From NCBI GenBank assembly GCA_040954595.2, contig CM082578.2, positions 558,001 to 622,000 on the forward strand: a stretch of DNA of 64,000 nucleotides, given 5' to 3'. Origin of the DNA: Balanoglossus misakiensis (Eukaryota; Hemichordata). The notes beneath the pieces were generated by a model. That model made no database searches. It was not told where the DNA came from and was given only the letters and a program-made list of their open reading frames with translations. Made by a program: the position numbers and the translations under genes. Numbering within the stretch: position 1 is the first letter of the stretch; each line of letters starts with the position of its first letter. Positions 56,297-64,000 of this stretch are shown piece by piece.

Positions 56297-57150
56297 TGTT
56301 ACGTAGGTTCAGTCTGCTATTGTTTTGTGACCAGGTGTGTTTTTCGTGTGCGTTTCGTTTGCTTTCTTTATTTGAATATTTAAGTAACCAGGTGTGAGGA
56401 ATTAATTTTTGGCTAGTATAAAAGCCCGCTCGTTGCCACGTTGTGCGAGTGGATGTTAATTTGACCTGGAGGACGTGCTGCTCGTTTGAACCGTCTTGGA
56501 AGCTGTGGCTGCTCTTCTGAACAAGTTGTAAGTCGTGCTGTTTCGTGTGGAGCGGACTTTTGAAGCGGACTTTTGTGGAGCAGACTTTTGCGGACTTTTG
56601 TGGAGCAGACTTTTGCGGACTTTTGTGGAACCAGTTGGAGCTGGACTTTTGCCTGGACCGCCGTGTCGCTGTGTCTACGCTGAACTGCCGCCGAGTTGGA
56701 GCTGTCGTTGTGTCTACGCTGAACTGCCACCGAGTTGGAGCTGTCGTTGTGTCTACGCTGAACTGCCGCCGAGTTGGAGCTGTCGCCGTGTCGCTGTGTC
56801 TACACTGAATTATCGCTGAGTTGCTGTGTCTACGTGTCCTCCGTCAAGTCAGCGGAACGTTCTAGCGGACATTGGACTTGTTCTGTTTCAGTTTATGCAC
56901 ACCTGGTCACGTTTAAAAAGGTAGTTCACTTGTTTCTTGTGTGTTTCTTTAGTTTATAATATTTAATGTTCACGATTACTTTAGTTATTATTAAATTCGT
57001 TATAAATAAGGTGATTTGCTGGTTGATGTGACTTTTGTTGACCAACTTTGTTGCGTGCGGCGCTGGTTTGGTTCCTTACAAAGTACGCCATCAGGCTAGT
57101 GTGTTTATTGCTCGCCCTGTTTCGGCTGGAACGGCCAGCGTGTCGTAACA
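56297..57150 (+). repeat. 3' LTR of Gmr1-like element 2 (854 bp)
   Basis: Nearly identical to the 5' LTR (about ten differences by eye). TATAAAAG at 56417-56424 is intact. Confidence 0.92.
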
Positions 57151-60100
57151 GCGGTCTTACCCGTCATTGGCACAAACAGTCTCAGGAAGTAAGCTTTCAG
57201 CCTACCAATGTAGCTATTGTATTTTCAACTTTTTGTAAGTGAAGCCTGACTGTCGCCTGTCTTAGGTAACAACTTCATAAGAGGTCTTACCCGTCATTGG
57301 CACAAACAGACTCAGGAAGTAAGCTTTCAGCCTACCAATGTAGCTATTGTATTTTCCACTTTTCGTAAGTGAAGCCTGACTGTCGCCTGTCTTAGGTCAC
57401 CACTTCATAAGAGGTCTTACCCGTCATTGGCACAAACAGTCTCAGGAAGTAAGCTTTCAGCCTACCAATGTAGCTATTGTATTTTCCACTTTTTGTAAGT
57501 GAAGCCTGACTGTCGCCTGTCTTAGGTCACCACTTCATAAGAGGTCTTACACGTCATTGGTACAAACAGTCTCAGGAAGTAAGCTTTCAGCCTACCAATG
57601 TAGCTATTATATTTTCCACTTTTTGTAAGTGAAGCCTGACTGTCGCCTGTCTTAGGTCACCACTTCATAAGCGGTCTTACCCGTCATTGGCACATACAGT
57701 CTCAGGAAGTTAGCTTTCAATCTACCAATGTAGCTATTATATTTTCCACTTTTTGTAAGTGAAGCCTGACTGTCGCCTGTCTTAGGTCACCACTTCATAA
57801 GAGGTCTTACCCGTCATTGGCACAAACAGTCTCAGGAAGTAAGCTTTCGGCCTATCAATGTAGCTATTGTATTTTCAACTTTTTGTAAGTGAAGCCTGAC
57901 TGTCGCCTGTCTTAGGTCACCACTTCATAAGAGGTCTTACCCGTCATTGGCACAAACAGACAGGAAGTAAGCTTTCAGCCTACCAATGTAGCTTTTGTAT
58001 TTTCAACTGTTTGTAAGTGAAGCCTGACTGTCGCCTGTCTTAGGTCACCACTTCATAAGAGGTCTTACCCGTCATTGGCACAAACAGTCTCAGGAAGTAA
58101 GCTTTCAGCCTACCAATGTAGCTATTATATTTTCCACTTTTTGTAAGTGAAGCCTGAGTGTCGCCTGTCTTAGGTCACCACTTCATAAGAGGTCTTATCC
58201 GTCATTGGCACAAACAGTCTCAGGAAGTAAGCTTTCAGCCTACCAATGTAGCTATTATATTTTCCACTTTTTGTAAGTGAAGCCTGACTGTCGCCTGTCT
58301 TAGGTCATCACTTCATAAGAGGTCTTACCCGTCATTGGCACAAACAGTCTCAGGAAGTAAGCTTTCAGCCTACCAATGTAGCTATTGTATTTTCAACTTT
58401 TTGTAAGTGAAGCCTGACTGTCGCCTGTCTTAGGTCACCACTTCATAAGAGGTCTTACCCGTCATTGGCACAAACAGTCTCAGGAAGTAAGCTTTCAGCC
58501 TACTAATGTAGCTATTATATTTTCCACTTTTTGTAAGTGAAGCCTGACTGTCGCCTGTCTTAGGTCACCACTTCATAAGCGGTCTTACCCGTCATTGGCA
58601 CAAACAGTCTCAGGAAGTAAGCTTTCAGCCTACCAATGTAGCTATTGTATTTTCCACTTTTTGTAAGTGAAGCCTGACTGTTGCCTGTCTTAGGTCACCC
58701 CTTCATAAGTGTTCTTACCCGTCATTGGCACAAACAGTCTCAGGAAGTAAGCTTTCAGCCTACCAATATAGCTATTATATTTTCCACTTTTTGTAAGTGA
58801 AGCCTGACTGTCGCCTGTCTTAGGTCACCACTTCATACGCGGTCTTACCCGTCATTGGCACAAACAGTCTCAGGAAGTTAGCTTTCAGCCTACCAATGTA
58901 GCTATTATATTTTCCACTTTTTGTAAGTGAAGCCTGACTGTCGCCTGTCTTAGGTCACCACTTCATAAGAGGTCTTACCCGTCATTGGCACAAACAGTCT
59001 CAGGAAGTAAGCTTTCAGCCTACCAATGTAGCTATTGTATTTTCAACTTTTTGTAAGTGAAGCCTGACTGTCGCCTGTCTTAGGTAACAACTTCATAAGA
59101 GGTCTTACCCGTCATTGGCACAAACAGTCTCAGGAAGTAAGCTTTCAGCCTACCAATATAGCTATTATATTTTCCACTCTTTGTAAGTGAAGCCTGACTG
59201 TCGCCTGTCTTAGGTCACCACTTCATACGCGGTCTTACCCGTCATTGGCACAAACAGTCTCAGGAAGTTAGCTTTCAGCCTACCAATGTAGCTATTATAT
59301 TTTCCACTTTTTGTAAGTGAAGCCTGACTGTCGCCTGTCTTAGGTCACCACTTCATAAGAGGTCTTACCCGTCATTGGCACAAACAGTCTCAGGAAGTAA
59401 GCTTTCAGCCTACCAATGTAGCTATTGTATTTTCAACTTTTTGTAAGTGAAGCCTGACTGTCGCCTGTCTTAGGTAACAACTTCATAAGAGGTCTTACCC
59501 GTCATTGGCACAAACAGACTCAGGAAGTAAGCTTTCAGCCTACCAATGTAGCTATTGTATTTTCAACTTTTTGTAAGTGAAGCCTGACTGTCGCCTGTCT
59601 TAGGTCACCACTTCATAAGAGGTATTACCCGTCATTGGCACAAACAGTCTCAGGAAGTAAGCTTTCAGCCTACCAATGTAGTTATTGTATTTTCAACTTT
59701 TTGTAAGTAAAGCCTGACTGTCGCCTGTCTTAGGTCACCACTTCATAACAGGTCTTACCCGTCATTGGCACAAACAGTCTCAGGAAGTAAGCTTTCAGCC
59801 TACCAATGTAGCTATTATATTTTCCACTTTTTGTAAGTGAAGCCTGACTGTCGCCTGTCTTAGGTAACAACTTCATAAGAGGTCTTACCCGTCATTGGCA
59901 CAAACAGACTCAGGAAGTAAGCTTTCAGCCTACCAATGTAGCTATTGTATATTCCACTTTTTGTAAGTGAAGCCTGACTGTCGCCTGTCTTAGGTCACCA
60001 CTTCATAAGAGGTCTTACCCGTCATTGGCACAAACAGTCTCAGGAAGTAAGCTTTCAGCCTACCAATGTAGTTATTGTATTTTCAACTTTTTGTAAGTAA

Positions 60101-63100
60101 AGCCTGACTGTCGCCTGTCTTAGGTCACCACTTCATAAGAGGTCTTACCCGTCATTGGCACAAACAGTCTCAGGAAGTAAGCTTTCAGCCTACCAATGTA
60201 GCTATTATATTTTCCACTTTTTGTAAGTGAAGCCTGACTGTCGCCTGTCTTAGGTCACCACTTCATAAGCGGTCTTACCCGTCATTGGCACAAACAGTCT
60301 CAGGAAGTAAGCTTTCAGCCTACCAATGTAGCTATTGTATTTTCCACTTTTTGTAAGTGAAGCCTGACTGTTGCCTGTCTTAGGTCACCACTCCATAAGT
60401 GTTCTAACCCGTCATTGGCACAAACAGTCTCAGGAAGTAAGCTTTCAGCCTACCAATGTAGCTATTATATTTTCCACTTTTTGTAAGTGAAGCCTGACTG
60501 TCGCCTGTCTTAGGTCACCACTTCATAAGAGGTCTTACCCGTCATTGGCACAAACAGTCTCAGGAAGTAAGCTTTCAGCCTACCAATGTAGCTATTATAT
60601 TTTCCACTTTTTGTAAGTGAAGCCTGACTGTCGCCTGTCTTAGGTCACCACTTCATAAGCGGTCTTACCCGTCATTGGCACAAACAGTCTCAGGAAGTAA
60701 GCTTTCAGCCTACCAATGTAGCTATTGTATTTTCCACTTTTTGTAAGTGAAGCCTGACTGTCGCCTGTCTTAGGTCACCACTTCATAAGCGGTCTTACCC
60801 GTCATTGGCACAAACAGTCTCAGGAAGTAAGCTTTCAGCCTACCAATGTAGCTATTGTATTTTCCACTTTTTGTAAGTGAAGCCTGACTGTCGCCTGTCT
60901 TAGGTCACCACTTCATAAGTGTTCTTACCCGTCATTGGCACAAACAGTCTCAGGAAGTAAGCTTTCAGCCTACCAATGTAGCTATTATATTTTCCACTTT
61001 TTGTAAGTGAAGCATGACTGTCGCCTGTCTTAGGTCACCACTTCATAAGCGGTCTTACCCGTCATTGGCACATACAGTCTCAGGAAGTTAGCTTTCAGCC
61101 TACCAATGTAGCTATTATATTTTCCACTTTTTGTAAGTGAAGCCTTACTGTCGCCTGTCTTAGGTCACCACTTCATAAGAGGTCTTACCCGTCATTGGCA
61201 CAAACAGACAGGAAGTAAGCTTTCAGCCTACCAATGTAGCTTTTGTATTTTCAACTGTTTGTAAGTGAAGCCTGACTGTCGCCTGTCTTAGGTCACCACT
61301 TCATAAGCGGTCTTACCCGTCATTGGCACAAACAGTCTCAGGAAGTAAGCTTTCAGCCTACCAATGTAGCTATTGTATTTTCCACTTTTTGTAAGTGAAG
61401 CCTGACTGTTGCCTGTCTTAGGTCACCACTTCATAAGTGTTCTTACCCGTCATTGGCACAAACAGTCTCAGGAAGTAAGCTTTCAGCCTACCAATGTAGC
61501 TATTATATTTTCCACTTTTTGTAAGTGAAGCCTGACTGTCGCCTGTCTTAGGTCACCACTTCATAAGCGGTCTTACCCGTCATTGGCACAAACAGTCTCA
61601 GGAAGTTAGCTTTCAGCCTACCAATGTAGCTATTATATTTTCAACTTTTTGTAAGTGAAGCCTGACTGTCGCCTGTCTTAGTTCACCACTTCATAAGAGG
61701 TCTTACCCGTCATTGGCACAAACAGACAGGAAATAAGCTTTCAGCCTACCAATGTAGCTATTGTATTTTCCACTTTTTGTAAGTGAAGCCTGACTGTCGC
61801 CTGTCTTAGGTCACCACTTCATAAGAGGTCTTACCCGTCATTGGCACAAACAGTCTCAGGAAGTAAGCTTTCAGCCTACCAATGTAGCTATTATATTTTC
61901 CACTTTTTGTAAGTGAAGCCTGACTGTCGCCTGTCTTAGGTCACCACTTCATAAGCGGTCTTACCCGTCATTGGCACAAACAGTCTCAGGAAGTAAGCTT
62001 TCAGCCTACCAATGTAGCTATTGTATTTTCCACTTTTTGTAAGTGAAGCCTGACTGTCGCCTGTCTTAGGTCACCACTTCATAAGCGGTCTTACCCGTCA
62101 TTGGCACAAACAGTCTCAGGAAGTAAGCTTTCAGCCTACCAATGTAGCTATTGTATTTTCCACTTTTTGTAAGTGAAGCCTGACTGTCGCCTGTCTTAGG
62201 TCACCACTTCATAAGTGTTCTTACCCGTCATTGGCACAAACAGTCTCAGGAAGTAAGCTTTCAGCCTACCAATGTAGCTATTATATTTTCCACTTTTTGT
62301 AAGTGAAGCCTGACTGTCGCCTGTCTTAGGTCACCACTTCATAAGCGGTCTTACCCGTCATTGGCACATACAGTCTCAGGAAGTTAGCTTTCAATCTACC
62401 AATGTAGCTATTATATTTTCCACTTTTTGGAAGTGAAGCCTGACTGTCGCCTGTCTTAGGTCACCACTTCATAAGAGGTCTTACCCGTCATTGGCACAAA
62501 CAGTCTCAGGAAGTAAGCTTTCAGCCTACCAATGTAGCTATTGTATTTTCAACTTTTTGTAAGTGAAGCCTGACTGTCGCCTGTCTTAGGTCACCACTTC
62601 ATAAGAGGTCTTACCCGTCATTGGCACAAACAGACAGGAAGTAAGCTTTCAGCCTACCAATGTAGCTTTTGTATTTTCAACTGTTTGTAAGTGAAGCCTG
62701 ACTGTCGCCTGTCTTAGGTCACCACTTCATAAGAGGTCTTACCCGTCATTGGCACAAACAGTCTCAGGAAGTAAGCTTTCAGCCTACCAATGTAGCTATT
62801 ATATTTTCCACTTTTTGTAAGTGAAGCCTGACTGTCGCCTGTCTTAGGTCACCACTTCATAAGAGGTGTTACCCGTCATTGGCACAAACAGTCTCAGGAA
62901 GTAAGCTTTCAGCCTACCAATGTAGCTATTGTATTTTCAACTTTTTGTAAGTGAAGCCTGACTGTCGCCTGTCTTAGGTCACCACTTCATAAGAGGTCTT
63001 ACCCGTCATTGGCACAAACAGACTCAGGAAGTAAGCTTTCAGCCTACCAATGTAGCTATTGTATTTTCAACTTTTTGTAAGTGAAGCCTGACTGTCGCCT

Positions 63101-64000
63101 GTCTTAGGTCACCACTTCATAAGAGGTCTTACCCGTCATTGGCACAAACAGTCTCCGGAAGTAAGCTTTCAGCCTACCAATGTAGCTATTGTATTTTCCA
63201 CTTTTTGTAAGTGAAGCCTGACTGTCACCTGTCTTAGGTCACCACTTCATAAGCGGTCTTACCCGTCATTGGCACAAACAGTCTCAGGAAGTAAGCTTTC
63301 AGCCTACCAATGTAGCTATTATATTTTCCACTTTTTGTAAGTGAAGCCTGACTGTCGCCTGTCTTAGTTCACCACTTCATAAGCGGTCTTACCCGTCATT
63401 GGCACAAACAGTCTCAGGAATTAAGCTTTCAGCATACCAATGTAGCTATTATATTTACCACTTTTTGTAAGTGAAGCCTGACTGTCGCCTGTCTTAGGTC
63501 ACCACCTCATAAGCGGTCTTACCCGTCATTGGCACAAACAGTCTCAGGAAGTTAGCTTTCAGCCTACCAATGAAGCTATTATATTTTCCACTTTTTGTAA
63601 GTGAAGCCTGACTGTCGCCTGTCTTAGGTCACCGACTCATAAGCGGTCTTACCCGTCATTGGCACAAACAGTCTCAGGAAGTAAGCTTTCAGCCTACCAA
63701 TGTAGCTATTATATTTTCCACTTTTTGTAAGTGAAGCATGACTGTCGCCTGTCTTAGGTCACCACTTCATAAGCGGTCTTACCCGTCATTGGCACAAACA
63801 GTCTCAGGAAGTAAGCTTTCAGCCTACCAATGTAGCTATTATATTTTCCACATTTTGTAAGTGAAGCCTGACTGTCGCCTGTCTTAGGTCACCACTTCAT
63901 AAGCGGTCTTACCCGTCATTGGCACAAACAGTCTCAGGAAGTAAGCTTTCAGCCTACCAATGTAGCTATTGTATTTTCCACTTTTTGTAAGTAAAGCCTG
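57151..64000. repeat. 130-bp satellite, right array
   Basis: About 53 monomers to the window edge and presumably beyond. Variants alternate: AAGAGG, AAGCGG or AAGTGT; ATTGTATTTTCAAC or ATTATATTTTCCAC; and a 2-bp deletion form with CAGACAGG (57958, 61206, 61731 and 62632, approximate). Their order recurs, giving higher-order structure. No CENP-B box or gene seen. Confidence 0.95.

Larger units (their letters stand above)
46348..57150 (+). mobile_element. Gmr1-like Ty3/Gypsy retrotransposon 2 (10.8 kb)
   Basis: The order is LTR, tRNA-Pro PBS, gag-protease, integrase, RT, RNase H, polypurine tract, LTR. It sits in the 130-bp satellite with a 4-bp duplication, GCGG (46344-46347, 57151-57154), and the monomer is continuous across it. 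Integrase precedes RT, and nothing follows RNase H. Defects are a one-base shift in the protease near 48782, a 4.3-kb insertion at the start of the integrase region, a one-base shift near 53413 and a small deletion before RNase H. Without the inserted element it would be about 6.5 kb. Confidence 0.92.

Noticed and set aside
44631-64000. CRISPR-like regular repeats
   Set aside because: The whole 130-bp unit is repeated head to tail with no unique spacers, and the surroundings are eukaryotic.
1-64000. tRNA or rRNA genes
   Set aside because: I saw no cloverleaf with A and B boxes and no rRNA-like stretch. The only RNA-gene sequences are the U2 fragment and the 18-nt primer-binding sites.

Overview
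This window is eukaryotic repeat DNA, made almost wholly of transposable elements nested in one another and in satellite DNA. I see no convincing host protein-coding gene. Signs of a eukaryote are spliceosomal introns inside the elements, TATA-like boxes, a piece of U2 snRNA, primer-binding sites matching cytosolic tRNA-Leu and tRNA-Pro, and long tandem satellites. The mix is Ty3/Gypsy elements with integrase ahead of reverse transcriptase (the Gmr1 type), DIRS/PAT-type tyrosine-recombinase retrotransposons, a Crypton, a Penelope-like element and a Tx1/Keno-like ORF1. This suits an aquatic invertebrate, perhaps a deuterostome such as amphioxus, but the species is a guess.

Layout. 1-2387: 5' part of a minus-strand Gypsy element (LTR, tRNA-Leu PBS, broken gag). 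2388-6700: direct copies of a macro-repeat built from an ~81-bp tandem array, a G-tract block and an AT-rich block. 6701-7843: foldback element. 7844-9426: Penelope-like pseudogene. 9517-10957: zinc-knuckle ORF1 behind the first 29 nt of U2 snRNA. 11066-22524: degenerate DIRS/PAT-type element (split direct repeats, plus strand) whose last repeat is interrupted by a second, better preserved one (13546-22489, minus strand, with gag, RT-RNase H and tyrosine recombinase). That second element is itself split by a 2.2-kb non-autonomous LTR element (16392-18624). 22525-25726: unassigned DNA, a 510-bp duplication and minisatellites. 25727-28088: a Crypton with three exons. 28372-31373: macro-repeat copies in opposite orientations around a partial foldback element.

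31374-39975: Gmr1-like element 1, internally deleted and split by a CACTA-like element (34107-38625). 39976-44573: inverted macro-repeat copies holding a palindrome-bearing insert (40506-41467) and a TTAA MITE (42681-43395). 44631-64000: a 130-bp satellite running off the right edge, interrupted by Gmr1-like element 2 (46348-57150), whose pol gene carries a 4.3-kb long-TIR element (49097-53399).

The window records its own insertion history. Several insertions have an uninterrupted paralogous site elsewhere in the window, or restore a reading frame when mentally removed, so most boundaries can be set to within a base or two. The most unusual signals are the recombinase retrotransposon nested inside another one's terminal repeat, with the empty site preserved; a possible shared leader exon feeding three phase-0 acceptors in the DIRS-type element; two families with the IN-before-RT order; the U2-linked ORF1; and hairpins of one design at the Crypton ends and at an unclassified neighbour.
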